This document shows, piece after piece, positions 36,701 through 49,286 of a stretch of 64,000 bases of DNA. This stretch comes from Hypoxylon rubiginosum. Taxonomy: Eukaryota > Ascomycota > Sordariomycetes > Xylariales > Hypoxylaceae. The notes under the pieces were generated by a model. The model had not been told where the DNA came from, searched no databases, and worked only from the letters and a program-made list of their open reading frames with translations. Position 1 is the stretch's first letter. Each line of letters opens with the position of its first letter. The position numbers and the translations under genes were made by a program. Where the stretch lies: contig CADCXA010000069.1 in assembly GCA_902806565.1 (NCBI GenBank), positions 1-64,000 on the forward strand. The letters are read 5' to 3'.

Positions 36701-39076
36701 GGCTTGCGGTCTCCGGTGCACCCTTCCCTTATGTATGCTAAGATGCACTGCCTTTGTCTCGGGGGAATCGCGTGGCGCACGCATGGCTGTATCCTCCTGC
36801 CGAGGCTGAGAGATGTAATACGATGTAAAATGGTTCGTATCGCCTTCGTGCTCGTCGACTACTTCTGCCTCATCATCCAGAACATCCAACCACCGACGCC
36901 GAATATACACGTGAGGACTAACGGAAGACAGCAGAGTCAGCACGACCAACGCGAAGACGAGCTTGGGATGCTTACCAACGAATAACGTCTCTATCGCCCG
37001 GTGATCTACTTCTCTTCGCATTATGATGCTCATATGGCTCACTTCGCGGCCGATAAGCTGCGGCAGCTCTCGCGTAATAAGCTGGGTATCGATAGCCGCC
37101 ATGACCTGAGATAGCGATGATGAAAGAAGCGGCGATAAGGAAGTATGTTTTGTTATAATTATTATAGGAATAATGCTGAGTGTCTGCCAAAATCCATGAA
37201 CTGCTATGATCGACCCAAGTGGGCTGCGACTGTTTTTAAATACATGTAACTAACATTAAAAAGGGCTATGGTGTGTACCCCTGATTCCTTGACTTGAGGT
37301 TGTCGTCGCTCGGCTCATGATCAGTCGATTTTTTGAGGCTTTCCATCTTGGGGCGAGCCATCAGGTGGATTCGAAACACCCAAGCTACCCCTAAATACGC
37401 CAACCATCATTCGCAACGTAACATATTATTAGTTTACTCCCCTCCGCACAATAAACATTGCGATTTATATATAATCTAGCATTATGAAGTCGACGTAGAC
37501 GTGAATCTACGATGGACTACTTGTAAGGCTAGACATTTAACCCGACAGTAATCTTTTCATTCTTCTGCGGCTCACTATCATCGTGAACGCGCTCGATCAA
37601 GTGGGCCCAACCCCAAGATCCATCGTGCCACATGGCGCGTGGGGGAAGGCCCCTGAAACAGATCTGATGCATCTGTAAAAAAAGACAACTCGAGACGATG
37701 AACCAGTGCGACGTTGATTACGAGGCGCTTAGAGTACTACATCTGTAGTCACATTGAGCCTCAATCTGTACGTGGGCTTCGTGTCCCGCCTGAAAACGGA
37801 TAACCCCATGTAGGAGGTAGGCATCACTTACACTCATTCGGAGATGTGTTCTAGTTTCTTTGACGTACCTATACCGAAAACACTTCGTGTTTTTGCCAAG
37901 TTAAACTCACGTTGGTGAGATTAGGTATTAGCAATTTATTTTCTGCCGATACAGACAGCTAGAGTTAACAGCCGTAGAACATATTGGTTGCCGTGTAATT
38001 ATTTGAAGTATGACAAGACGTCAGCGGTTGGAATATGCCTTCAAGTAGACACGTAATCGTAGTCGTTTCGCGCTTAGGCCGTGGTGTCATTTCTTCGATA
38101 TGTTCTTTTGCTGGAGTGCCACAAGCTAAGCGAGGTGGCCTCTTTACTCGCGAAGTTGACGATGAGTGTTCAACCCGCGCAAGTAAGCACTGATGCAATT
38201 TCAATCTGATTATACCCGAAATGATATGTAGCTGCTGTACATACTTGTACCTGGGGCATCTTGACCCAACCCCCACGTTTCGGTAGTTACCGAACGCTAA
38301 GGATCTTGTTGAAAGATGGGTTGACGCTAATGTACCTGATTTCGCACTGCATATGCATACCGGTATCGTTGCTATGCCAGGTACGTAATGTACAGTGTAA
38401 GAGGACTATGGAAATGTGTTTGATGAAGAACCTGGAGCATCGAAGATCGAAAAACATATTGTCGTTGCTTAGAGTCGGCGCTTACCAGGTAACGAAAATG
38501 CTCATCGTACATACCTAGACCAACGAATTATGTAATAGATAAGGGCTTATGGGAAAGATAAGGCCCAATAGAAACTCGTGCTGTTTTAAAGCACGTGGCG
38601 TCGCGAATATGCGCGTCAAGAATTTAATTTTCCATCCCACCTACCAGCCTACCCACATCCCCGGCATGACGGTTCGCTACCTAGGATCGTAATTGCCATC
38701 ACATCACTGGTGCCCCATCCATCTTGTTTGTTGATGCAATATTCAGCGAACCTCGTGCAAAGATTCTGAATGCGATTCCTCTTAGAATCTATTTGACGGT
38801 ATCGTACGTGTCGTACTTGAGCACTTTCAGGTACCCAGGTACCCAGGTACCTAAAGAAACGCTAAATAGTTCGGACTGAACCTACCTCAACAATAGGCAT
38901 TTAAACTTCCGATTAGTGTTGTCACCAGCATCTGGGAAGTTCCACCCGAACACGCTTCTTCTACCTTTTATAGCACCTTAGTGTACAAACTTAATGTCTT
39001 AGTCTGAGATTCGAGTTAAGACATTACCCGAAGAAAGCCTCAAAGCTCTAACACTTTTAGGGCTTTCAAATAAGCC
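33772..39076. other. 5.3-kb gene-free region
   Basis: No supportable gene. Composition from about 35.0 to 38.5 kb is more AT-rich than the gene segments and frames are broken, as in old degraded DNA. A minisatellite lies at 34,382-34,417. Overlapping frames on both strands at about 36,500-37,190 (the minus one with a single possible membrane segment) could not be resolved into a gene model. GGTACCCA triplication occurs at about 38,831-38,852. The final ~60 bases lead into the helicase start codon. Confidence 0.5.
34382..34417. repeat. Four-unit 9-bp minisatellite (AGGGACATT)
   Basis: AGGGACATT is repeated four times without a change, then the sequence leaves the pattern (AGAGCATG). It is intergenic, upstream of the receptor gene. 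Confidence 0.9.
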
Positions 39077-42000
39077 ATGGCGCCGCCTTTATCGTCACGG
39101 AGTACAAGTTCCTTGAACCAACCCCAACCGCAACGACATGCGATGCGACAGAACGTGGACCTTAAGCAGGCTGCCATCCGAACATCGACGTCTAGTCCAT
39201 CCCAAGCCGAGAACAGAAATAGAGAAACCCAACCACGACCACCAAATGGAGTAGACCAAGACATCCGCGCACAACTAGAACGAGAGACGGAACAATCCAC
39301 AGAGGCGCATCGCCAAGACATGCGTCAGCAACCACAACCACACCAACAGCATCCTCGGCGAGAACAGGCTGGCTTCAGCCGAGAGGATGTTACCAATGTT
39401 TCCCGCTATTGCCAGGCCTTCGTTGGCAAAGTTGTGGTGAGTGTTCACTTAACTGCCGCCCGGAACAGATTATATTCTAATAGAGTCCTATGTGTAGCAA
39501 CGCTTTGGGATCAACTCCGAAACCTTCCGGCAATTTGCAGCGTTGTTGAATTCTAGAAGACCCCCCCGCGACTTCCTGCCTGGCGTAGCCAACCTATTCA
39601 GAACTGCTCCCGACCTTTCCCAAGACTTTGAAGCGAACATAGATATCTTTGATCAATACGAGCGGCTCCGGCAGCTACAGTCTCTCCAACGTCGCAACCG
39701 ACAGAGTCATGCGTCACAGACCACGCCCCAGACAGCCCCTCGCGTAGCAGATGATAACGGAAATAACAACCCGAGAAATTACGACGGCGCTGATACTGAT
39801 AGAGATAGCGAAGATGACGATAACGACAGTAGACACGATGGCGATGGGGACGCTATCTACGATTTAAATAGCCAGGTACCCTTTCCTAAGGAGGATTCGC
39901 AGCATAAAGAAATCCAGAAACTCTTGTCGATGCCGGAAATCGATATTCCGCCGGAACAGCGAAAGAATACGCCAGCTGCCATGTCCTGCAAGTTGATGGC
40001 TCACCAAAGGGTTTCCCTAACTTGGATGACGCAGCAGGAGGAAGACCAGCACAAGAAGGGAGGGCTCCTCGCAGGTATTTATGAGATACAGACCCTACTT
40101 GACCGTTGTATATGATACTAACCTTCTGGCCGGTCAGATACTATGGGCTTAGGCAAGACAATTCAAGCACTTGCTCTAATCTTAGATCGCCCGTCGACCA
40201 ATCATTCCCGCAAGACGACGCTGATTGTCGCCCCGGTCTCCCTTTTGAAACAATGGGAAGAAGAAATTCGAAGTAAGGTGAAGCCTCGCTATAAGCTGAA
40301 GACAATTATATATCACGGCAGCCAAGTAAGGCGTAGAATGACGGTAACCAAGCTCCTCGAGTACGACGTGGTTTTGACGACATATGGAATAGTTCGATCA
40401 GAGAGTAACAACAAGAGGAAAAACAGTCGCCCCATAATCATGGCTCCGGGTGCCTATTTTCATCGAGTCATTCTCGACGAGGCTCACACCATCAAGAATA
40501 GATTGTCGAAGTCTTCGATTGCCGTCGCTCAACTCCAAGCTAACTATCGGTGGTGCATGACGGGGACTCCATTCATGAACAGAACCGAAGAAATATTCTC
40601 ATTACTTCGCTTTCTTCGGATTAAGCCTTACAATATGTGGGAGAAGTTTAACATGGATATTGATAAGCCCATGAAGAGTTTGGACGAGGATTTTCAAGGT
40701 GTCGCGATGCGGAAGCTCCAGGCACTATTCAGAAGTATCACCTTACGACGCACCAAAACAAGTACACTTGATGGCAAGCCAATCCTTTGCTTACCGGAAC
40801 TTGTCAAGTTGGAGGCTATGACTACATTTAACGAGGAGCAGTTGGCTTTTTACGATGCCCTTGAAACACAGCAGCAACTTAAAGTCAACAGGTTCATCAA
40901 GTCCGGCACACTGCTGAGGAAATATACTTATATTCTAGTATTACTTCTCCGCCTACGTCAAGCTTGCTGTCACCCGCATCTCATCAAAGACTTTGGTATT
41001 CCGGAAGGCGTGCAGCTTGGGTCCGATGAGATGCGCGAACTCGCCAAAAAGCTCAAGAAAGGTGTGGTTAAAACATTGAAGGAGCAGAACGAGTTTAAAT
41101 GCCCAGTATGTGGCGATACGACTGAGAATCCACTCATCATATACCCCTGTGGCCACCCGATCTGTAGCACCTGTTTCTCTGCGCTGATGGAAGTCAGGGA
41201 TCCAAATGCCGAGGAACAATATCCATGTTACTATCCTAACTGCACCTCGGAGATAGACCCCGAGATGGTGATATGTCACTGCTTCTTCGTGGAGGTCCAC
41301 ATGCCCGAGAAATATGATTCTGAGGCTGATGAGGACGACTTGGATGAGTCAGATGGATTTGAAAGTTTCGATGAAGATGACGATGTAGACGCACGTGGAA
41401 ACCTGAAAGGCTTTATCGCGTCCGATTCGGAAGATGACGATGACGATGACGGCGAGGAGGAGGAAGAGGAGGAGGAAGAAGAAGAGGAGAACGAGAAAGA
41501 GGAGGACGAGAAGGAGGACGAAGATAAGAAAATTAAGGATGAAGATGATTTCAAAGGTTCGGATGCCAGTGACAGCGGGCTTTCCACAGGGTCGAAGTCG
41601 AAGACACTGCCGGTTTCTAGAGACGAGATATTGAAAGATTTCTTAAAGGAGGAATTGACTGAGGAGAACCCCGCGCAAGATTCGGACAACGAGTCTATGC
41701 CTTCCTTGGAGACGGTCTGGAGGAAGCGGTCTAAAATGGATCACTGCAAACCCGAGCCTGAACAGACTAAGCGTGAGACCACTCCTGATCCAATATCGGA
41801 TTCCCGAACGCCTGTCAAGAAAGAAGTCAATCCTAAGGGCAAACGAAAGCGATCTAGCGGCAAGGAAGTTGTTCGGCCGAGAAAGAAGAGCAGAAAGAAC
41901 GATGGAGCAAGTAAAAAGCGACGCAAGGGAAAGAAGAAAGGGTTCGTCTCGCTAGCGGCCTTGAAAAAGGCGAGCTCGAGTAACCCGGCTGCAAAAGCCA

Positions 42001-42566
42001 AATACTTGAAGCAGCTTAGACGGGACTGGGTTCCGAGCGCGAAGATCGAGAAGACAATGGAGTTGTTACAGGAGATCAGAGCTAAAAACCCCAACGAGAA
42101 GACGCTCATCTTCAGTCTCTGGACGTCTTTTCTTGACCTGCTTGAGATCCCCATCCACGACGAAGGGTTTCAATACACGCGCTACGATGGGACGATGCAA
42201 CCAACCGAGCGGGATTTGGCTGTCAAAGCCTTTATGGAGAAGCCGGATATGCAGATCATGATGGTCAGCTTGACGGCGGGCAATACGGGCCTGAATCTTA
42301 CGGCGGCGACACAGGTTATTATTCTCGAGCCCTTCTGGAATCCGTTCGTAGAGGAGCAGGCAGTTGACCGGGCGCACCGCATCGGCCAGAAGAAGGAGGT
42401 CACTGTGCACCGCCTGCTGATTCAGAATACAGTCGAGGATCGTATTCGCGCTCTCCAAGAGAAGAAACGTGGTTTGGTCAACGCAGCGCTTAGTGAAGAA
42501 GGTGCGCAAGGTGTCGGCCGGTTATCGTTTTCCGAGTTGAAGGGGTTGTTCGGCTTGAGTAGTTGA
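39077..42566 (+). CDS. SNF2-family helicase with RING finger (Rad5/Rad16/Uls1-like)
   Basis: Exons 39,077-39,436, 39,498-40,074 and 40,138-42,566 join in frame to 1,121 residues. The N-terminal ~300 residues are polar and Gln/Asp-rich. The ATPase begins with KLMAHQRVSLTWM and GGLLAD|TMGLGKT (Walker A at residues 313-320, formed across intron 2). DEAH is at 426-429 and the MTGTPFMN motif is present. A C3HC4-type RING (CPVC...CGH...CSTC...CYYPNC) lies at about 634-681 between the helicase lobes, the layout of Rad5/Rad16/SHPRH-type ubiquitin ligases. A Glu/Asp tract (about 705-790) and a Lys/Arg-rich stretch follow. The C-terminal helicase lobe starts near KTLIFSLWTSF and holds YTRYDGTM, SLTAGNTGLNLT and QAVDRAHRIGQ. 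Likely role: nuclear, DNA repair or SUMO/ubiquitin-directed remodelling (family knowledge). No HIRAN domain is visible, which favours Rad16/Uls1-like over Rad5. Confidence 0.92.
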
Positions 42567-44220
42567 GCTACATCACAGCCCATTGTCCTACGATACGCTA
42601 CACCATACCCTACACACGCCGGAGTCATCCGTTTCTCATCATCTGCTGTACCCATTGTTGACGCCAGAACGCATTGGCATTCGAGGCTGTTCACAATTTG
42701 GTCTTGGCTTCGTCTTGGCTACCTACCAATAAGGATGGCTGTAGTCACAAGTAGGCAGTCTATTAGGGTCCTGAAGCTGGATTTTCACGGTTTTTTCCTT
42801 ACGAGCTCTTTTATTGGCTGTGGCCTCGAGGATGGCGTTATGTCGGCGGTGGTAGACCCGGTCAAGGAGTGTGTACACGGTTCTCGGATGCGGAGCATGT
42901 TTCCACATATTGCTTCACGAATAATGACTGTATGAATCTGTTTGTGTGGGATATTAATAGGTCGGCGAGCCGCACGTGTTAGATGGCTGGGGTGTTTTTC
43001 TTTTTCCCGCTCGAGCGACGGCGTTTGCTCGATGCTGGGCTCCGAAACCCGAGACTTAGCACGACTTACTATATAGGAATAGTGAATAGAATATGTATAT
43101 GTGTGTACTTCTGTCTCCGGATGAGGACTGACGGCTGACGGGCATCTGGGGATCCAGGGTGGATCCTGGCGGTTGTTAATATGGATAAATGAGCCGCTCA
43201 CTTTCTAGATGCCGGCCTCCCACGTCCCGGATAATTAATAAGGACAGTTCGCGTATTTTTAGAACGTCTGAAGAAATGTTCTTTGAGGATCGTTCGTTTA
43301 CGTTTGCCGTATGGGGAGGAATGAGCAGAATCGAATCGGGATGTTTCATCGAGAAACTAATCATTCGAGATTGCAACATTGCCCCCTTTTTCTTCTTAGT
43401 TCGCAGACAATATGGTCTAGAATTACCTGAACTAGACGCTTCTATTAACATGCTGCTCCGCATAGGTTTTTATAACATGTCTTGTCACTGACTTGGCATA
43501 TATGGCATCGGGAATCAACATGTCCCCTTTCGTCCCTTCTCGGTGTCGAACCGGCCTATCACATGTCATCTATTTGAGCTGCCTTCCGGATAATAAACCA
43601 GACAGGTGCAAAAAAAGCACACCACAAGGGGCCAAACATTAGCCAACCACTCGGTACGCCATGCGTTCCTGATTTTGGGTCGTATCCGGGCCCATCTCGT
43701 TATAGTAGGGATCAAGGGGTAGGTAGGTAGAAAGTGTACGGGACGTGGTAATCGGTCCAGGAGTCGGGAAGTCGAGACCAGGCTCGCGGGTACGGGGGGG
43801 ATTACATATATATATAAATCGCCCATCGTGGCGAAGTTGCCCCGTTTCCAGATATCGGATGGTAAGGTGCCATGCCCATGTAGATATACCCAGCCCAGTC
43901 CTGCCTGCACCGGACCTGTAAATCTTCTACTAGATAAGTCAAACGACGCGGTCGATCATCCAGTCCTTTAAAATTTCCCGTCGCGCAGTTTCCAGTGAGA
44001 GGACAGCTCCTAGCATTCGTTGTATCACCGGCAAACAGTCCTTTGCGTAACTTCGCAGCAAACGAGACGAAATCCTACGTACTTATAATCACCTACACAT
44101 AATCAACAGAACTACTCTTTACCTACTAAACCTCAAGATGAAGGTATGATCTCATAGGATCTCCTCTCATAGCTAACCTATCCCTAAAGAAATCCACGCC
44201 CGTGAATCAAAGCTAACGCA
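42567..44220. other. Intergenic
   Basis: No gene recognised. A TATATATATAAAT tract lies at about 43,807-43,820. Just before the secreted-protein ATG, an out-of-frame ATGAAG plus GTATGA at 44,138 resembles a 5' UTR splice donor; neither is certain. Confidence 0.45.
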
Positions 44221-44493
44221 ATGAAGTCGATCCTCTTCACCGCCCTCTTCTTCTCCTCGTCCATCCTCGCAGCCCCCATCGACGCATCGGCGGAAGTCGG
44301 CGAGGAACAGGGAGCGCCGGCCTCGTGGCGGCTCGACTGCGGGTCCCCCGGCACCACGGCGCTGTGCTCGGCGTCGAACAGCGGCGCGCACTGCGACCCC
44401 GTCTCGGGCGACCTGACCATCATCCTCGCCGGCACGTGCGCGGCCTGCAAGTGCGTGTCGGGGGACCAGTGCTCGAGGGGGTGCGGCAAGTGA
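44221..44493 (+). CDS. Small secreted cysteine-rich protein (effector-like)
   Basis: 90 residues in one exon. The signal peptide is MKSILFTALFFSSSILA, with cleavage likely before APIDA. The mature part has eight cysteines (LDC, ALC, HCD, GTC, AACKC pair, DQCSRGC), an even number fitting four disulfides, and ends CGK. Size, secretion and cysteine content match fungal effector-like or antimicrobial secreted peptides, but no named family is recognised. It has long intergenic regions on both sides. Coding GC is high compared with the flanks, supporting a real gene. A few residues of a short acidic pro-region (AEVGEEQ) precede the cysteine core. Confidence 0.65.
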   Translation: MKSILFTALFFSSSILAAPIDASAEVGEEQGAPASWRLDCGSPGTTALCSASNSGAHCDPVSGDLTIILAGTCAACKCVSGDQCSRGCGK

Positions 44494-45448
44494 AGAGTGA
44501 AGCATTCTTCTCTACCTACCTAGGTATAGCTTAGGTACTTACCTGCCTGCCTAGCAGTGGTACGATTGAGGGGAAAAGCACGAACGGGTGATGGTCACCG
44601 GAGGGAAAGTAATGGGACGGGTGATAAAGGATGAATGAATGAATGAGCCGAAGAGAACTGGGAATCCGTAATGATCGGGCGAAGGCGGATAGGAAGAGTT
44701 AAGATACTCCCCTCACACGTTCCCTAACTGCGGCCGCGGCCCCGGTCCGTACGGGCGAAAGCAGGAATCTGGAACCGGACCGACAGCTTTCTAAAGGGGA
44801 TTAAAAGGCTTTCGGGTATGGGTACACGTGGGGCAACAATGGGTTATGGGAATTAAATATTGACGGGGTGATGAGATTGGACGGTATAGGGACTCGAGCT
44901 TAAATATATCTCCCTAAACGCGTTTCTTCTATGCTCGCATGTGACACATTTACTTCAGGCCGGTGTGTAGATTGAGTGTCGCATTATCGTCCCCTACATG
45001 TAATGGGAGCCCTTAAGCATATACCAGGTAAGGTTAAATTTTGACTTTATGTCTGGTAGGCCTTTTTATAGCGTATCTGAATTTTGAGAGTACCAACTTC
45101 TAATTGCGAGGATCAACTCAGGTTTTGCAATAAAAAATACAATAAATGTCAAGCCGGAGTTTGCTCGTGCTCGTTGAGTGTACGAAGTAGAAATCTATAG
45201 GTGATAGCTCAGGGCACTCAGGGGAAAAGAGGCGGGGCGGGCCGAAGGTAGGCTTATCGATAAACTCAACGCAACTGCATCATGAACCTGAAGTCAAACA
45301 ATTACATACTCCACCAAGCCAGGATTATTTAATTCGGAATACCGTTCGATCGCAGTTTGAGCTTCCACGTTTTCTTCTGCTACTCGAAAACGCGAATATG
45401 CATGGACCCATATAAAATTGCTCATGTAAATCTGTCAAGGATGCCGCC
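44494..45448. other. Intergenic
   Basis: Nothing recognised. Includes a tripled GAATGAAT-type word at about 44,633-44,646. The final stretch is the 5' flank of the augmin gene. Confidence 0.45.
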
Positions 45449-47855
45449 ATGTCGCTTCATCAAGCCAACCCAGCCGTCGCTCGCTCACGATCGTTACGCG
45501 TCCCCGCCAAAACAGCCTTGACCGCCCCTCCGCTCGCTTCGACAACCATCACTTCCGCCCAAATCCCTACCTCTTCCTCCAATATTGCTCTGTTCCTTAC
45601 AAACCTACGCCTACTCGATCTTGATCACGAGCCGGATTGGCCAGGCATAACACTCGCGACCTTCTCTACCAAGGACGCTGCTGGTGGGCAGAAGAAGCGG
45701 ATACAATGTGTCGAATGGGCCTTGTACCAACTGTTTACGCTATGGGACTACGATGACACCCAAAATGTAGGTATAATAGGCGTGTTACGTGCACTATATG
45801 GCTATACTAATGTATGTACCGTAGAAATTACGACCGTTCTTCCCACCCCTCGATCAGGTCCAGTCAATCAACCTCCGAGCCGCTCTCCTCCGCGGCCTTG
45901 AGCAAGCCAAGAAAAATGGCGTCCTGGGCCGCGATGCCGTGATACGCAAGACTATGCTGGACGAGTGTAAGGGCGAGCGCTTTGAAGAAGTCCTCGCTGT
46001 CTTTTCCTCGGCGGTGCTGAAGAAACTGGTGGCCGAACGCGCCCTTAATTCGGGGACTGAGTACCGGCCTACTATTTCCGAGAATCTTGCACTGGAAAAA
46101 CGGGGCTACTCAGGAGACCGTACCGCATTGAATGCATTATTGCTTGCTCACAAAGTGGCCCTGAGATCGCATTTGACGAAGAAGAATGCCGCGCGAACCA
46201 AGTACCGCGACTTTGAGGAACTGCTGGCGTTGAAAGAACGAGGCCTCGCCCGCCGAAAGGAGCAGATTCAAGTGGAAACGGAACGAAGCGTCACTGAGGC
46301 ATCGGAAAGGACAAAGGCAGAAGTCTATAGGATCATCAGGACCAATTGGACCGGCAACGACCAATGGGTTGAAAGTCTGCTATTCAACGATACGAATCCA
46401 CGCAAAGGCGGCCTTCTTGGCAGCCGGTTCGATGATGTGTGGGCTGGTGTTCAAGAAGGCAGAGTTTCTGATCTTGAGGACCAGAATGCTGGTCTCTTGG
46501 AACAGCTTGACAATAGAGTCCGTCTTCAGAGGGCAAGACTAGAAAAATGGGACGATTTCCGAAAGAAGATGTTTGGCAGCATGCCACCACAACACACTGG
46601 GAATGCAAAGGAGACGGTAAAGCCGAAGAGCACTGACTTGAGATTCACGGCACATCAGAATTTGAAGATGGACCGGATAAATACGAAAGACGAGACTCCT
46701 CTTAGCGCACCACCACCATCACAATACGCAAAGATACTTAGTAGCATGAAAGCTGAACTCGAATCTATCGGCAAGCCCAAGATCCCTGACTTCTCGAGTC
46801 TCCTAGGAGCCGCAAGGAGCAGCTCGGTTGTCGATGCTGTCTCGCACACTGCGAAACCTGAACCTACTATGGACGCAATTTCGGATATTAGTGACTGGGA
46901 AGACGAGCGAGAGGTGGAAGTTCGTCCAGTTGAAAAGCCTGCGAAACCTTCGGTTACGCGACCTCTCCGCCTTGCTCCCCCGAAAGCATCGGGTCATGAA
47001 CCTAGACGGCGGATCCCGAAGGCATCTTCGATTGAGACATCGAGCGACCGAAATACAGAATTATCCCACAGTCGATCACCCGAGCTTGAAACCCCAGAGT
47101 TGACCCAGCCACCACAACCCCCAATTTCAGCCTCGACTAGGTCTTCAAGTTATAAACACAAGTCGACTAAATCGGACATGACATATTCCTCATCAACTTC
47201 ATCTTATCGTGCTCTCCGTGATATTTCGCCTACCGAGCCGCCTCCAAGCAAGGCAATAATAGACCCTATGCCTCCGCCGCCACGTCCAGTTTCCCCCACG
47301 CAGGCTCTGGCCGATGAGATTTTGGCGTCCATGTCAAACGCGTCGCCGTCTCCGATGAAGAAACAGCGTCACACCCTATCCCTAGCCGAGAGAACCCGCA
47401 TGTCCTTGTCGCGGACGAGATCGTACGAGAAGGAGGACGACGCGTCCCGAATGTCGCCCACCAAGCTCAGCCGCGCGGAAAGCGGCGAGGAAAGTTCGAC
47501 TAGCACTACTGCTACTACTACCACTACTACGAATAATAACATCGCGCCGCCCCAAGCGGGCGAGGAATACGAAGACCTGGTCGCCCGGACCCGACGGTCG
47601 ATGGCGGGGTTCGAGGCGGCGCGGCAGAAGGCGCAGCTCGAGAGGAGGCGGTCGCAGCGGAAGAGCAAGATGGTGCAGAGGAAGGACAGCTACTTTCCGA
47701 GGCTGGAGGAGGAGGGGGCGGACGTCGGCGACGCGTCGATCGCCGAGGAGCTGATCGAGGCCGGGGAGGTGGACTACGAGGCCGTGTTCAAGAGCCGCCC
47801 GCGCATCCAGACGAGCCCGCTGCCTAGCCCGACGAAGACGTGGGATGAGAGGTGA
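45449..47855 (+). CDS. HAUS augmin-like complex subunit 6 (AugF-like)
   Basis: Exons 45,449-45,766 and 45,825-47,855 (58-bp intron, phase 0) encode 782 residues. The N-terminal ~330 residues carry the HAUS6 N-terminal domain: FLTNLRLLDLD...DWPGI, FSTKDAAGGQKKRIQCVEWA, KLRPFFPPLDQVQSINLRAA, GVLGRDAVIRKTMLDECKGE and a coiled-coil region rich in KERGLARRKEQ. The C-terminal half is disordered, Ser/Pro/Arg-rich, with many SP/TP sites. Augmin recruits gamma-tubulin to existing microtubules to amplify spindle microtubules; fungal orthologues occur in Aspergillus. The exon 2 ORF is open to the stop at 47,853-47,855. The gene is convergent with the oxygenase gene 256 bases downstream. Confidence 0.88.
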
Positions 47856-48111
47856 GAACGAGGATGAGGATGAGACACAGATCATGGTTAGAGTTATGGT
47901 TACGGTTATGCGATGGTACATAAGTAGGTCACGGTTTTTGCTGCTAGAGTATGATTATCAAAATTGATTCCCCCCGTTATTGGAAAGTTTTGACTATCAT
48001 TTTCCTGTCAGGGATTCTATTATCTGCCGCTCCGGGTAGAGTCCATTTACAATAGCCTTGGTAGCCTAGCTCTACACCGAAGATTGATGCACCCAGTTCT
48101 ATCCGCCAATC

Positions 48112-49286
48112 TTAATCGTAGAAGACCAGCGCCCGCGTCTCGATGCTCTCCCTCGACTCCCCGTCTTTCTCCTCGGCGTTCTCGAAGGCGGTGTGCGGCG
48201 CCCGGCGCGCGGGGACGCGCTCGTCCGAGTCGAAGCACTTGATGAGCAGCACCTCGTCGGGCCGCTGCGCGTACTTGAAGTACCACCGGTGTGTAGTGTT
48301 AGGTTTGATGGTCCACGTCTCGTCCCGGTCGGCCGGGTACACGATGGACGCGGCGACTAGGTCGGAGTCCGCGATCGACGTCGCGTCCGCGACGGCTAGC
48401 GGGTCTTTGAGGATCGGCTTGATGGGGCGCCAGATCTGTTTTTTTCCCCCTTGGTTAGAGTTATGAGGTAGCAAGGCTCGATGGGCTGAAGTGTAGTGTC
48501 TGGACCGAGAAGAAAAGGGAAAAGGGAAAAGGAAGGGGGCGGGGGCGTACGTTGATAATCTGATACCGCCTCCTCACGAGCTCGTCCGCCTCGCCCGGAA
48601 ACCAGCGCCGCAGGACGAGCTCGGCGCCGGCGTAGGACTGGTCGACGTGCGCCCGCAGCAGCGGCCCGCGCGAGGACCGGTTGCCCTTGCCCAGCTTGTG
48701 CCAGTTGGACGGCCCGCAGCGCGTCTTGTGGTCGAATATGAAGACGCGGGACGCCCCCGTTCTTTTGCGCGGTCTACGAGTTAGCTCCCGTGCGTGTGCG
48801 GTTGTCGCGGATTTTACTACTATGTGCGTACATGTTCTTGAGCAGTCGTACCGACTCTGGGTAGTACTCGGCCTTCACCAGGTCGTCGTCTTGGTAGGCT
48901 GACAGCCCGGAGAGTCTGCTCTCGTGCTGTAGGAACTGGAAGCCGTGGCTGTCTAGCGCGTACTTTTCTTCTTCGCCCGTGACGTCGTGGACGACCACCG
49001 GCTGTGGTATGTGTGGGCGCTCGTTCTTTACCGTGTTGCTTCAAGAGCTCGTTAGCATATTCCATAGCCGTAACCGAATCCTTTTATAATACACTCACTC
49101 TGCGATCACGATAGGCATAGGCAGGGACCCATCGCCTGGGTCCTTGTAGTAGTTTATGTTCGTCGGCACATCGTGGCGTTTTTCTCTCGGCCTTAAAGCG
49201 ACCTGGACGATGCTTTCCGAGGGAGCTTGGAACGCCAAAGAAGCTTGCGCCGTCGACGCGACCGCTGCGGTCATTTTTTTAACCAC
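48112..49286 (-). CDS. AsaB/CmcJ-like oxygenase (hydroxylase/desaturase family)
   Basis: Four exons: 49,286-49,099, 49,038-48,832, 48,761-48,551 and 48,435-48,112, phases consistent, 309 residues (305 if the second Met is used). Family landmarks in order: NINYYKDPGDGS, VVVHDVTGEE, KYALDSHGFQFLQHES, YYPESVRLLKN, ASRVFIFDHKTR, LLRAHVDQSYAGA (HxD, likely iron ligands), RRYQIIN|IWRPIK, DPLAVADA, HRWYFKYAQRPDEVLLIKCF, HTAFEN and ESIETRALVFYD at the end. Members include AsaB of aspergillic acid synthesis and relatives of cephamycin CmcJ; they oxidise small metabolites. No synthase gene is nearby, so the substrate is unknown. An alternative acceptor 12 bases upstream (48,773) would add four residues to exon 3. 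Confidence 0.82.

Noticed and set aside
36614..37190. Minus-strand frames with one membrane-like segment (possible small membrane protein)
   Set aside because: Two frames overlap without a clear splice, a plus-strand frame covers the same stretch, and no family or codon signal decides between them.
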